Source: Amycolatopsis nivea (GTDB lineage Bacteria > Actinomycetota > Actinomycetes > Mycobacteriales > Pseudonocardiaceae). From it: a DNA stretch of 64,000 nt. Every line of letters begins with the position of its first letter. The first letter of the stretch is position 1. A model generated the notes under the pieces. The model ran no database searches. It saw only the letters and a list, made by a program, of their open reading frames with translations, and had not been told where the DNA came from. The translations under genes were made by a program, and so were the position numbers. Below, one piece after another: positions 7,651 to 15,703 of this stretch. The stretch spans positions 84,396 through 148,395 of the forward strand of contig NZ_SDLT01000024.1 of NCBI RefSeq assembly GCF_004522235.1, read 5' to 3'.

Positions 7651-8598
7651 GTGGACGAACCGTGGGGCATTTCCGGCCCGCAATTCCTGCTGATCTTCGG
7701 CCTGGCGCTGGCCGTCGTCCTGCTGGTGCAGATCAGCTGGCCGTCGATCGCGCGGTCGCGGCGAGGGAACGCGCCCGCGACCGTCGAGGCGCCGCTGCAG
7801 CCGGACGTCTACCAACTCGCTTACCTGGCCGGCGGCTCGGACCGCACGGTCGACACCGCGATCGCGACGCTGCTGGAACAGGAACTCCTGCGGGTGAGCA
7901 GCAAGGGCAAGCTGAGCGCGATCGGCAAGCGACCGGCTCGCAAGAGGCTGGAACGCGCGGTGCACGACGCCGCGCAGGGCGGAACGGCGACCGTCGCCAT
8001 GGTGCGCAAGTCGCCGGCGGTCCAGCCGGAAGTGGAGAAGATCCGCGCGGACCTCGAACGACGCGGGCTGCTCGTCGCCGGCGACGGACTGGACGGCTTC
8101 CGCGCCGGCATCGTGGCCGCGTACGCCGTGTTGCTGCTGATCGGGATCATCCGCGCGGTCAACGGAGCGCAGCTGGACCGGCCGATCGGCGGGCTGATCG
8201 GGTTGCTCGTCGTGGCCGGGACCCTGACGTTGATCGCTTACGCGGTCCGCAAGGGCTCGAAGACCTCCCGCCCGACCGACGCGGGTCACGCGATCGTCGT
8301 GCGCGCCCGCGAAGACGCGAAGGCTGCCGAGGAGCGGCCTGAGGAGTTCGCTGCCACGAACCGGAACGGCAACGGAGCGTTGCTCGTCGGCGCCGCGGCG
8401 GTGGTCGCGCTCGGCGGAATCGCGCTGTACCCGGACGAGGAGATGAGCACAGCGCTGATCAGCGGCGGCGGCAGCTGGACCGGGGGCGGCGGGTCGAGCG
8501 GCGGATCGTCGTGCAGCAGTGGCGGTTCCTCGTGCAGCAGCGGGTCTTCGTGCGGCGGAGGCAGCAGTTGCGGCGGCGGGGGCGGCTGCGGCGGATAG
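7651..8598 (+). CDS. TIGR04222-type membrane protein with 5-Cys Ser/Gly/Cys tail (putative MNIO substrate 2)
   Basis: A 315-residue paralogue of its neighbours. It opens with 'EPWGISGPQFLLIFG' and a membrane helix, then the family block 'DVYQLAYLAGGSDRTVDTAI' with 'ATLLEQELLRV', which looks like a small winged-helix-type fold. A helical hairpin follows, then 'RPTDAGHAIV' and 'VALGGIALYPDEEM'. The C-terminal 40 or so residues are Ser/Gly with five Cys in SSC or GGC settings. It starts at a GTG after GAGGGGGAAGCC, about 98 bp after the previous gene. It shares its N-terminal 'GISGPQFL' block with the next protein, so these two are the closest pair and probably arose by tandem duplication. Confidence 0.82.
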   Translation: MDEPWGISGPQFLLIFGLALAVVLLVQISWPSIARSRRGNAPATVEAPLQPDVYQLAYLAGGSDRTVDTAIATLLEQELLRVSSKGKLSAIGKRPARKRLERAVHDAAQGGTATVAMVRKSPAVQPEVEKIRADLERRGLLVAGDGLDGFRAGIVAAYAVLLLIGIIRAVNGAQLDRPIGGLIGLLVVAGTLTLIAYAVRKGSKTSRPTDAGHAIVVRAREDAKAAEERPEEFAATNRNGNGALLVGAAAVVALGGIALYPDEEMSTALISGGGSWTGGGGSSGGSSCSSGGSSCSSGSSCGGGSSCGGGGGCGG

Positions 8599-8616
8599 AC
8601 GAAGGAGGAAGGCGCC

Positions 8617-9432
8617 GTGCACGAGCCTTGGGGGATCTCCGGCCCGCAGTTCCTGGCGGTCTACGGTTCCGCACTGGCCTTGACGCTGGCGGTGCAGCTG
8701 GTCTGGCCGCTGCTGCGCCAAGCGCCCGCGGACGTGCACCGTCCGCTCGACGTCTACCAGCTCGCCTGCCTCGTCGGCGGCCCTCACCGCACGGTCGACA
8801 CGGCGATCGCGGCGTTGCTGGAGCGCGGGCTGCTGCGGGTCGACAGGAGGGGCCAGCTCACGGCCGTCTCCGGAGCGCCGACAGAGCCGGTTGAGCAGGC
8901 GGTCTGCGAGGCCGTGCGGAAGCGGCCCCACACGGCTTCGATGCTCCGTACCGCGGAAGCGGTACGGAGCATCGGAAACGACCTCCGCACACGCGGTCTG
9001 GTTACGGTCGCCTCCGCCTCCTTCGCGACCGGAGTGGTTCTGGTCTACGTCGCCCTGTTCGCAGTCGGTCTGGCGCGCTCAGTGAACGGATCCGGGCTGC
9101 ACCGGCCGACTGCGGGATTGAACGTCCTGCTGGCCATCACAGCGATTCTGGCGGTCCTGGCGGTGGCCGGTCGCAGGCGGCCGAAAGTCCGCCCGACCAA
9201 AGCCGGGCGCGCGCTGGTCGTCGCGGTGCGGACCGACCCGGTGACGCAGCGGGCGCAGTCCGGCGCGCTGCTGTTCGGTGCTGCTTCGCTGGTCGCGCTG
9301 GGCGGGTTCGCGCAGTACCCAGACCATGCGACAAGCTTGGCGTTGACGAGCGGTGCGGGAACGTCGTCCGGCGGTGGATCGTCCTGCGGCGGTGGCAGCG
9401 GGTGTGGAGGCGGAGGTGGGTGCGGTGGCTGA
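8617..9432 (+). CDS. TIGR04222-type membrane protein with 3-Cys Gly tail (putative MNIO substrate 3)
   Basis: A 271-residue paralogue that starts with 'EPWGISGPQFLAVYG', nearly identical to the preceding protein. It keeps the family blocks 'DVYQLACLVGGPHRTVDTAI', 'VRPTKAGRALV' and 'VALGGFAQYPD'. Its tail is short, with three Cys in GSSC, GSGC and GGGC settings, ending in Gly-Gly. It begins at a GTG 18 bp after the previous stop, with GAAGGAGGAA as ribosome site. Its last 8 bp overlap the start of the DUF692 gene, so substrate and enzyme are translationally coupled, the strongest positional sign that the tail is acted on by that enzyme. Confidence 0.82.
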   Translation: MHEPWGISGPQFLAVYGSALALTLAVQLVWPLLRQAPADVHRPLDVYQLACLVGGPHRTVDTAIAALLERGLLRVDRRGQLTAVSGAPTEPVEQAVCEAVRKRPHTASMLRTAEAVRSIGNDLRTRGLVTVASASFATGVVLVYVALFAVGLARSVNGSGLHRPTAGLNVLLAITAILAVLAVAGRRRPKVRPTKAGRALVVAVRTDPVTQRAQSGALLFGAASLVALGGFAQYPDHATSLALTSGAGTSSGGGSSCGGGSGCGGGGGCGG

Positions 9433-10228
9433 CCGGTTGGGGATCGGCATCGGCTGGCGGCCGGAACTGGACCTGTCGATCGCGCGGCTGCCGGGCGTGG
9501 ACTGGGTCGAGGTGGTCGCGGAGAATCTGCACGCCCCGCACCTGCCGGAAAGCCTGCTGGCGCTGAAGGATCGCGGGATGCCGGTGCTGCCGCACGCGGT
9601 GTCGCTGTCGCTGGGCGGGGCCGAGCCGCTGGACACCGCGCGGGTGGAGCACCTGGCCGAACTGGCGCGGGCTCTCGACGCGCCGCTGGTCAGCGACCAC
9701 GTGTGCTTCGTCCGCGCGGGCGGGCTCGACTCCGGACATCTGATGCCGCTGCCGCGCTCGCGTGCGGCGCTGGACGTGCTGGTGGACAACGTCCGGCTCG
9801 CACAGTCCATTGTGGACGTACCGTTCGCGCTGGAGAACATCGCCGCGCTGCTGGAGTGGCCGGACAACGAGCTGACCGAGGAACAATTCCTCACCGAGCT
9901 GACCGAGCGGACCGGCTGCCTGCTGATCATCGATGTCGCGAACCTCTACGCGAACGCGCGCAACGTGGGCACCGATCCGGTGGCGTTCCTGGACGGGATT
10001 CCGTGGGAACGGCTCGCGTACGTGCACATGGCGGGCGGCGTGGAACGCGACGGGGTTTACCACGACACGCACGCGCATCCGGTGCTGCCGGAGGTGCTGG
10101 AGCTGCTTGCCGAACTTCGCCGTCGCACGGATCCGCCGGGCGTTCTCCTGGAGCGCGACGACGACTATCCCACCGATTCCGAACTCGCCGCCGAACTGGT
10201 CGCATTGCGGACCGCGGTGACGTTGTGA
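9425..10228 (+). CDS. DUF692 / MNIO-family (MbnB-, TglH-like) multinuclear iron enzyme
   Basis: A 267-residue TIM-barrel protein of the DUF692 family. Known members (MbnB, TglH) use a cluster of non-haem irons to rearrange or cleave around cysteine residues of peptide substrates. The ligand set looks complete: His57 ('LPHAVSLS'), His92 ('VSDHVCF'), Glu137 ('ALENIA'), Asp170 and Asn173 ('IIDVANLY'), His201 ('YVHMAGG'), Asp214 and His216 ('DTHAHPV') and Glu243 ('LLERDDD'). It begins at the GTG at 9425, inside the end of the upstream Cys-tail gene, and overlaps the next gene by GTGA. The most likely substrates are the adjacent Cys tails, which is inference. Confidence 0.9.
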   Translation: MADRLGIGIGWRPELDLSIARLPGVDWVEVVAENLHAPHLPESLLALKDRGMPVLPHAVSLSLGGAEPLDTARVEHLAELARALDAPLVSDHVCFVRAGGLDSGHLMPLPRSRAALDVLVDNVRLAQSIVDVPFALENIAALLEWPDNELTEEQFLTELTERTGCLLIIDVANLYANARNVGTDPVAFLDGIPWERLAYVHMAGGVERDGVYHDTHAHPVLPEVLELLAELRRRTDPPGVLLERDDDYPTDSELAAELVALRTAVTL

Positions 10229-10551
10229 GCCGGGAAGAACTGGCTGCTCGGCAAGCTGCGCTGCTGGACAGCTTGCTGACCGGGTCCGAGGCGCCGTCCG
10301 GCTTCGATGCCTCGCGGTTGCGCATCGAAGCGGACGTCCTGCTCGCCAAGCGACGGCGGCTGGTGGCTTACCTGCGGCCGGACCTGCCCGAGGCGCTGGG
10401 TCCGCGCTATCGGCCATTGTTCGACGCGTATGCGGCGGAGCGTCCGAAGACGACTTCGATCCGGGCGCGCGAGTATGCCGACGCGTTTGCGGAGTGGCTC
10501 ATCGCCCGCGGTGACCTGCCCAAACCTCGGCGCAGGTGGTTCCGGCGCTGA
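10225..10551 (+). CDS. Small partner protein of the DUF692 enzyme (SCO6045-like / DUF2063-like, tentative)
   Basis: A 108-residue, helical, basic protein starting at a GTG that overlaps the DUF692 stop (GTGA), so the two are coupled. It has 'LAARQAALLDSLLTG', 'GFDASRLRIEADVLLAKR', 'LGPRYRPLFDAYA' and 'REYADAFAEWL', ending in an Arg-rich 'PRRRWFRR'. The spacing of 'QxALL', 'LGxxYRxLF' and 'YAxxFAxWL' recalls the N-terminal part of DUF2063-type partners (MbnC/TglI) that deliver substrate to MNIO enzymes. I am unsure of the exact family name. The expected role is to bind the Gly/Cys precursor and the enzyme. A mundane conserved hypothetical is the alternative. Confidence 0.65.
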   Translation: MSREELAARQAALLDSLLTGSEAPSGFDASRLRIEADVLLAKRRRLVAYLRPDLPEALGPRYRPLFDAYAAERPKTTSIRAREYADAFAEWLIARGDLPKPRRRWFRR

Positions 10552-10652
10552 GCCCGTTCGGTTTTTGTCGGTGGTGCTGGCTACGCTGACGACATGTCTG
10601 GTTACGGCGGTGTTATCCGATCTCTGCCGAGCCGGGAGGGAGGGAACCTGTC

Positions 10653-11432
10653 GTGAACGGATTCTGGGCCGCGGTGAGCCCGATGCTGCTCGTCTACGTC
10701 GCCACCGCCGCGGGTTTGGCGAGCATTTTGGCCACTGGCAAGGACAAGCTGGCCACACAGGCGTCCGCGCCGGAGTCGGCCGCCGTGCCGCGCGATGTCT
10801 ACGACGTCGCGTACCTGGCGGGCGGGCGGCCTCGGCTGGTCGAGGCCGTGATCGCGACGCTGTTCGCGCGCGGCCAGCTGCAGGTCGGGTCGCTGGGCGA
10901 GATCGTCGCCGCTGGTCCGCCGCCAGCGTCGCCGCCGCTTGAGCAAGCCGTGCATCAGGCGGCTGGTCGCGGTCGTCTCGCCTCGTGGGTCGCGCGATCG
11001 TCGGTGCTCAAGCCTGCGATCCGGGCGCTCGAAACCGATCTCGTCCAGCGGCGGCTGGTCAGCAGGCGCAGGCCGTTGACGGGTCTCGGGTACACACTCA
11101 CCGCGGTGGCCGTGGTCGTGCTGGCGGCCGGGGTGGGGCGGCTGGTCTACGACGTGGGCCGGTCTCATCTGAACGCCATGGTGGTGCTTGTTTTCGGCGA
11201 GGTGGCGCTGACGCTCTGGCTCTGTCTCGCCGGCAGCCAGCGGATCACCAAGCAGTTCGGCGAACGGAAGGTCAGTTCGCTGCCGCCGACGACTGCGGGG
11301 GCGACGGTCCTCGCACGGGCCGAACAGCAGGCGGCTGCGGGTGGCGGCGCAGGACCGGCTGAACTGGTCGCGGTGGGCGGGCTGGCGGCTTATCCGGACA
11401 AGCGGGTTACAGGAGGGCTTATGCCGATTTAG
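10653..11432 (+). CDS. TIGR04222-type membrane protein lacking the Gly/Cys tail
   Basis: A 259-residue paralogue of the three tail-bearing proteins. It has an N-terminal helix ('SPMLLVYVATAAGLASIL'), the block 'DVYDVAYLAGGRPRLVEAVI', a helical hairpin ('LTAVAVVVLAAGVGRLVY') and the last family block 'LVAVGGLAAYPDKRV'. It stops eight residues later ('TGGLMPI'), exactly where the others begin their Cys tail, and contains no such tail in the shifted frame I checked. It starts at a GTG after GGGAGGGAGGGAA, about 100 bp after the partner gene. It may be a scaffold or anchor that is not modified, or a copy whose tail was lost. Confidence 0.75.
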   Translation: MNGFWAAVSPMLLVYVATAAGLASILATGKDKLATQASAPESAAVPRDVYDVAYLAGGRPRLVEAVIATLFARGQLQVGSLGEIVAAGPPPASPPLEQAVHQAAGRGRLASWVARSSVLKPAIRALETDLVQRRLVSRRRPLTGLGYTLTAVAVVVLAAGVGRLVYDVGRSHLNAMVVLVFGEVALTLWLCLAGSQRITKQFGERKVSSLPPTTAGATVLARAEQQAAAGGGAGPAELVAVGGLAAYPDKRVTGGLMPI

Positions 11433-11705
11433 CCGCTGCTTCACGGGCGGCGTTCGCTGGCGGTGCTACAGGAGGCTGGGGGTGGGCACGGCAGCGCTCG
11501 CGTGACCGGCGTGCGAGCCGGGACTGGCGGGACGACCGCAGACCTGGGCGCGCGGGAGCTGGCGGTGCTCGCTGGACTGGCAGGTGTCACGCGAGGCTGA
11601 CAAGGCGCTCGCCGGACCGACGCGACACTCGCGGGGCCGACGGCGCTCACCACACCGGCGGCACCACGCGAAACCACCACGGCGCTCTTGCGGAACGCGG
11701 CACCC

Positions 11706-12316
11706 ACGAGACCGGTGCAGCACACCGGTGTCCGTGTCGCCAGCGCGGCCGCTCAACGGGTCTGGCGTCGCTTACGAGACCGGCTGAGGCACGACCGGCG
11801 ACCACACCGGCGATCCGCCCCGGGTCGGTGCGACGGGTGGTCCCAGTGCGGCGGCGCACCCGGCAGCTCGCCGGCCATCCGCACGCGGGTCACCTGGCCG
11901 ACGTCGCGCACGAGGCCGGTGCAGCACACCGGTGTCCGCGTCGCCAGCGCGGCCATTCGCCGAGGCTAGCGCCGCTTACGAGAGTGGCTGAGGCACCACC
12001 GGCGACCACACCGGCGTGTCCGAGCCAGGCCGGTGCGACGGGTGGTCCCAGTGCGGCCGCTCGCCCGGCAACTCGCCGACCATCCGCACGCGAGTCAGCT
12101 CGCCGAAGCCGCGCACGAGGCCGGTGCAGCACACCGGTATCCGCGTCGCCAGCGCGGCCGCTCGCCGGGTCCGGCGTCGCTTACGAGACCGGCTGAGCCA
12201 CGACCGGCGACCACACCGGCGTATCCGCGCCAGGCCGGTGCGACGGGTGGTCCCAGTGCGGCGGCGCGCCCGGCAGCTCTCCCGCCATCCGGACGCGGGT
12301 CATCCGGCCGAAGTCG
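11706..12316. repeat. Three tandem ~205-bp units made from the 3' end of the CoA-transferase gene
   Basis: Units 11706-11909, 11910-12114 and 12115-12316 align along their length (for example ACGAG-ccggtgcagcacacc at each start, GACGGGTGGTCCCAGTGCGG near the middle). The third unit contains the true stop and last 44 or so codons of the minus-strand CoA-transferase gene. Unit 2 still encodes 'RVRMVGELPG', 'PHWDHPSHRPG' and a stop in the same frame. Unit 1 keeps most of this but has a 1-bp deletion. The stretch 11433-11705 has looser GC-rich sequence with only the 'ccggtgcagcacacc'-type start in common and no convincing gene. Confidence 0.85.
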
Positions 12317-13548
12317 CTGTCGACCGTCTCGAGGACGTCCGTGTAGTCCACTTCGGACGGTTCCGGATCCTTGCGGCCCAAGGAATCCAGCCACCGTCCG
12401 GTGCCGGCGAGGGACAGGCGGGCGTGCCAGGTGCCGCCGTCGGTGACGGTGCGGCGGAGGGCCGTCATGATGGCGGCGGCGGTGAGCCAGCCGGTGGCGT
12501 GGTCCAGTGCTTGCGCGGGCAGCGGCACCGGGGCGTCGGTGGCGTACTCCTCGGCGATGCCGGACGACATCTGCACGAGGCTGTCGAAGCCGCGGCGGCG
12601 GGCCCACGGGCCGGTCCAGCCGTATGCCGAGATATCCGCGACCACGAGGCCTGGGCGGAGTTCGGCGAGCTCTTCCGGGCCGAAGCCGATGCGGGCGAGT
12701 GCGCCGGGGCGGAAGGTCTGGAGCAGGACGTCCGCGCGGGCGATGAGCTTCTTCAGCTTCGCGCGGCCGCCCTCGGTGTCGAGTGCGATGAACGCCGAAC
12801 GCTTGCCCTGGCCGGTGTCCATGGTCAGGACTGGGATTCGCGGCAGGTGTGCGGCACCGACGTGCAACACGTTCGCGCCGTGCGCCGCCAGCACGCGGCC
12901 TGCGACGGGTCCGGCGAGGACGTGCGTCAGTTCCAGCACGCGGACGCCGCCCATCGGACGGTCCGAGTCGAACAGCGTGCGCTTTGGGGCGTCGCCGATT
13001 CGGTTCAGCTCGACCAGCGGCAGGTTCGCGACGGCCTGGCCTTGCGGGTGTGCCAGCCAGTCCTCGCGCGAGCGCATCAACGCTGCCGCGCCGCCTGCGG
13101 TCACCACGGCGGATTCGACCTCTGCCATGGATTTCGCGGCCACGGTCTTGGTTACGGCTTCACGGGTTGCCGGGACGCCGAGCGCCCAGCAGACCGCTGC
13201 CTCGTGCCGTGAGGTGTTGCAGTGCAGCTTGATCCAGCCGTCGGCGGCGCGGTAGTCGCCCGCGATCCTGCCCCACGGGCTCGGTCCGGGCTCGCCGTCG
13301 ATGCGCAGCAACTGCTCGCTGCGGAACGCCGCGGCGGCGTGCCGGGTGTCGACCGACACCGTGCCTGGGTCGATGCCGCGCAGCCGCAGCAGCTCACCCG
13401 CGGACAGGGTGGCCGCGGCGATGCTCGCGGTCGCCATGGCGGGGACCCGGAAGTGTCCGGGCAGCACGGATTCGTCGCCGGTCAAGGACACGGCGGGCAG
13501 CGGTTCCCCGGCGAGCGACTGCCAGGCCCCGGCGAGTACGTCCTGCAC
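12181..13548 (-). CDS. CaiB/BaiF (family III) CoA-transferase
   Basis: A 455-residue family III CoA-transferase-like protein, expected to move CoA between acyl groups. The block usually found at the N-terminus ('GVRVLELTHVLAGPVAGRVLA') sits near residue 205, followed by 'LLQTFRPGALARIG', 'DISAYGWTGPW' and 'GFDSLVQMSSGI', whose Asp is the likely nucleophile. The first 200 residues ('DYRAADGWIKLHCNTSRHE') resemble the part that is usually C-terminal, so the order is permuted relative to short members such as CaiB. It begins 6 bp after the hemQ stop and is probably the last gene of the hemE-hemY-hemQ operon. Its final 44 or so codons belong to the tandem repeat that follows. The substrate is unknown. 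Confidence 0.85.
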   Translation of the reverse strand: MQDVLAGAWQSLAGEPLPAVSLTGDESVLPGHFRVPAMATASIAAATLSAGELLRLRGIDPGTVSVDTRHAAAAFRSEQLLRIDGEPGPSPWGRIAGDYRAADGWIKLHCNTSRHEAAVCWALGVPATREAVTKTVAAKSMAEVESAVVTAGGAAALMRSREDWLAHPQGQAVANLPLVELNRIGDAPKRTLFDSDRPMGGVRVLELTHVLAGPVAGRVLAAHGANVLHVGAAHLPRIPVLTMDTGQGKRSAFIALDTEGGRAKLKKLIARADVLLQTFRPGALARIGFGPEELAELRPGLVVADISAYGWTGPWARRRGFDSLVQMSSGIAEEYATDAPVPLPAQALDHATGWLTAAAIMTALRRTVTDGGTWHARLSLAGTGRWLDSLGRKDPEPSEVDYTDVLETVDSDFGRMTRVRMAGELPGAPPHWDHPSHRPGADTPVWSPVVAQPVS

Positions 13549-13554
13549 CGGCGG

Positions 13555-14247
13555 TTACGGCAGAGCCGCGACGAGTTCGGCGGGCGGCACCTTCGTGCCG
13601 GTGTAGAACGGGATTTCGACGCGCACGTGGCGACGCGCCTCGGTGTTGCGCAGGTGGCGCATCAGGTCGACGATCCGGTGCAGTTCGTCGGCCTCGAACG
13701 CGAGAATCCACTCGTAGTCGCCGAGCGCGAACGACGCGACGGTGTTGGCGCGCACGTCCGGGTAGTCCCGCGCCTCCTTGCCGTGGTCGGCCAGCATCTT
13801 GCGCCGGTCCTCGTCAGGCAGCAGGTACCAGTCGTAGGACCGGACGAACGGGTACACGCAGATGTACTTGCGCGATTCCTCGCCGGCCAGGAACGCGGGC
13901 ACGTGGCTCTTGTTGAACTCGGCGGGACGGTGCAGCGCGGTCTGGCTCCAGACCGGCGTGGACGCGCGGCCGAGCGGCGTGCGCCGGAACCCGGTGTAGG
14001 CGGCCTGGACCTGCTCGATCTCCTCGGCGTGCCACCAGATCATGTAGTCCGCGTCAGCCCGGAGGCCGGACACGTCGTACACGCCCCGGACGACGACGCC
14101 CTTGGCCTCGAGCCCGTCGAGGTACTCGGCCGTCTCCCGGCCCGCGGCGCCGCGGTCCTCCCCCAACTTCCCCGGTTCGATCCGGAAGACCGACCACGTG
14201 GTGTAGCGGATCGTGTCGTTGAGTTCGTTGTAATTCAGCCGCGCCAT
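13555..14247 (-). CDS. hemQ: HemQ, coproheme decarboxylase (chlorite dismutase fold)
   Basis: A 230-residue chlorite-dismutase-fold protein. In actinobacteria it decarboxylates Fe-coproporphyrin III (coproheme) to haem b in the last step of the coproporphyrin-dependent pathway. The start is the ATG at 14247 ('MARLNYNELNDTIRYTTWSV'), the typical actinobacterial N-terminus. Typical HemQ blocks are 'YDVSGLRADADYMIWWH', 'YPFVRSYDWYLL', 'MLADHGKEARDYPDV' (region of the haem-ligand His in the family) and 'ALGDYEWILAFEADEL'. It lies between hemY (46 bp upstream) and the CoA-transferase. True chlorite dismutation is not expected, because the hemE-hemY neighbourhood points to haem synthesis. Confidence 0.95.
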   Translation of the reverse strand: MARLNYNELNDTIRYTTWSVFRIEPGKLGEDRGAAGRETAEYLDGLEAKGVVVRGVYDVSGLRADADYMIWWHAEEIEQVQAAYTGFRRTPLGRASTPVWSQTALHRPAEFNKSHVPAFLAGEESRKYICVYPFVRSYDWYLLPDEDRRKMLADHGKEARDYPDVRANTVASFALGDYEWILAFEADELHRIVDLMRHLRNTEARRHVRVEIPFYTGTKVPPAELVAALP

Positions 14248-14293
14248 GACTCCATCCTGGCACTCCTCGCCCGGCGATCGCCATGGGGCTCCG

Positions 14294-15703
14294 TCACACG
14301 AAGAGCTGCTCCGCGATCCGGCGGGCAGCGGCGTCGGCCGTGGCCACGCACGCGGGCAGGCCGACGCCGTGCAGCGTGGCGCCCGCCACTGCCAGGCCCG
14401 GGACATCCGCGACTGCCTTCTCGATCCGGGTCACCCGCTCCAGGTGGCCGGTGCCGTACTGCGGGAGGCCGCCGCCCCAGCGAGTCACCAGGGTGTCGAT
14501 CGGCTTCGCAGTGACGCCGGCGAGCCGGGCCAGGTCCGCGCGGACTGCTGCGACCAGGGCATCGTCGTCGCCGTTCAGCGCGCCGGGCTCGCCGAACCGG
14601 CCGACCGAACCGCGCACCAGCACCGGTCCGGCTGCACCGAGGTGAGCCCACTTGTTCGACGAAAACGTGAACGCCTTGGACGCGTACGGCACGCCTTCCG
14701 CGTCCCGCTCCCCCGCGCCGATGAGGATTCCGGACGCGTCCGGCAGCTCAGTGCAGGGCGGGAACGCGAACGCGACGACTGCCATCGACGCCAGTTCCAC
14801 CTCGCCGAACGCGGTCGAAGCCGCCGGGACCACCCCATCGAGCAGTTTCCGGGCGGCTGGCGCGGGCACGGCGAGCAGCACCGCGTCCGCGTCCACCGGG
14901 CTGTCGGCAGGCGCGTGCGCTGGCGCGGCAGCACCGAATTCGAGACGCCATCCGGACGGCGTCCGTGTCAGCGCGCGGACCGTCGACGAGGTGCGCAGTT
15001 CGGCACCGGAAAGCTCCAGCAATCGGTCGAGCAAGCCTCGCAAGCCGCCGGTGAGGCTGCCGAAAACCGGTGCGGTGCCCGGCGTTTTCGGCAGCAGCGA
15101 CGCTGCGGCCTCGGTGAGGGAACCTGCTCCGCTTTCGATCGCGTTGGCCAGGCCAGGCATCGTCGCGCGGAGGCCGAGGCCGTCGGCACCGCCCGCGTAC
15201 ACGCCGCCCAGCAGCGGGTCGACCAGCCGGTCTACCAGCTCATCTCCGAAGCGCGTGCGCAGCAAGGGCCCGAGCGGCACGTCGCCCTCGCCCAGTTCGA
15301 CCGGGCCCAGCGAGCGTTCCTTCTCGACCGCGCTCCGGCCGTCCTCGGACAGCACGCCCGCGACCGAGTCCGCGGACGCCGGGACTCCCATCACGGTGCC
15401 GGGCGGCAGGCTCTGCACCGAACCGCCGGCGTGGATTTTGGCGCGCGCCTTCGTCGGATGCACCAGGTGATCGGCGAGGCCAACCTCCTCGACCAGCGAA
15501 ACCATCTCGGGCCGCCGGGCGAGGAACGCCTCGGCCCCGACGTCGTAGCTGACCCCGCCGACCTCCGCCGTGCGCAGCTTGCCGCCGATCGCGGGCGTGC
15601 TCTCGAAAACGGTGATCGTCACCCGGTCGCCGAGCAGCCGGCGCACCCGGTACGCCGCGACCAGCCCGGAGATCCCGCCGCCGACGACCGCGACGTGTTT
15701 CAC
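14294..15703 (-). CDS. hemY: Coproporphyrinogen/protoporphyrinogen III oxidase (HemY/CgoX)
   Basis: A 469-residue FAD enzyme that oxidises coproporphyrinogen III to coproporphyrin III in monoderm bacteria. The N-terminal dinucleotide fold 'HVAVVGGGISGLVAAYRV' and the GG-containing 'STPAIGGKLRT' are clear, as are 'YDVGAEAFLARRPE' and the C-terminal 'ALAVAGATLHGVGLPACV', which completes the FAD site. The GTG at 15703 overlaps the hemE stop by four bases (GTGA), so the two are coupled. The minus-strand frame stays open far upstream, but that is a GC artefact and includes the hemE region. It sits between hemE and hemQ, as expected. Confidence 0.95.
   Translation of the reverse strand: MKHVAVVGGGISGLVAAYRVRRLLGDRVTITVFESTPAIGGKLRTAEVGGVSYDVGAEAFLARRPEMVSLVEEVGLADHLVHPTKARAKIHAGGSVQSLPPGTVMGVPASADSVAGVLSEDGRSAVEKERSLGPVELGEGDVPLGPLLRTRFGDELVDRLVDPLLGGVYAGGADGLGLRATMPGLANAIESGAGSLTEAAASLLPKTPGTAPVFGSLTGGLRGLLDRLLELSGAELRTSSTVRALTRTPSGWRLEFGAAAPAHAPADSPVDADAVLLAVPAPAARKLLDGVVPAASTAFGEVELASMAVVAFAFPPCTELPDASGILIGAGERDAEGVPYASKAFTFSSNKWAHLGAAGPVLVRGSVGRFGEPGALNGDDDALVAAVRADLARLAGVTAKPIDTLVTRWGGGLPQYGTGHLERVTRIEKAVADVPGLAVAGATLHGVGLPACVATADAAARRIAEQLFV

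Noticed and set aside
11441..12607. Several small open frames in the repeat region, on both strands
   Set aside because: They follow the repeat units and change frame between them. Only the CoA-transferase frame shows conserved coding sequence.
13555..14247. Chlorite dismutase as function of the Cld-fold protein
   Set aside because: Its place between hemY and the end of the hemE operon and its actinobacterial sequence type indicate HemQ.
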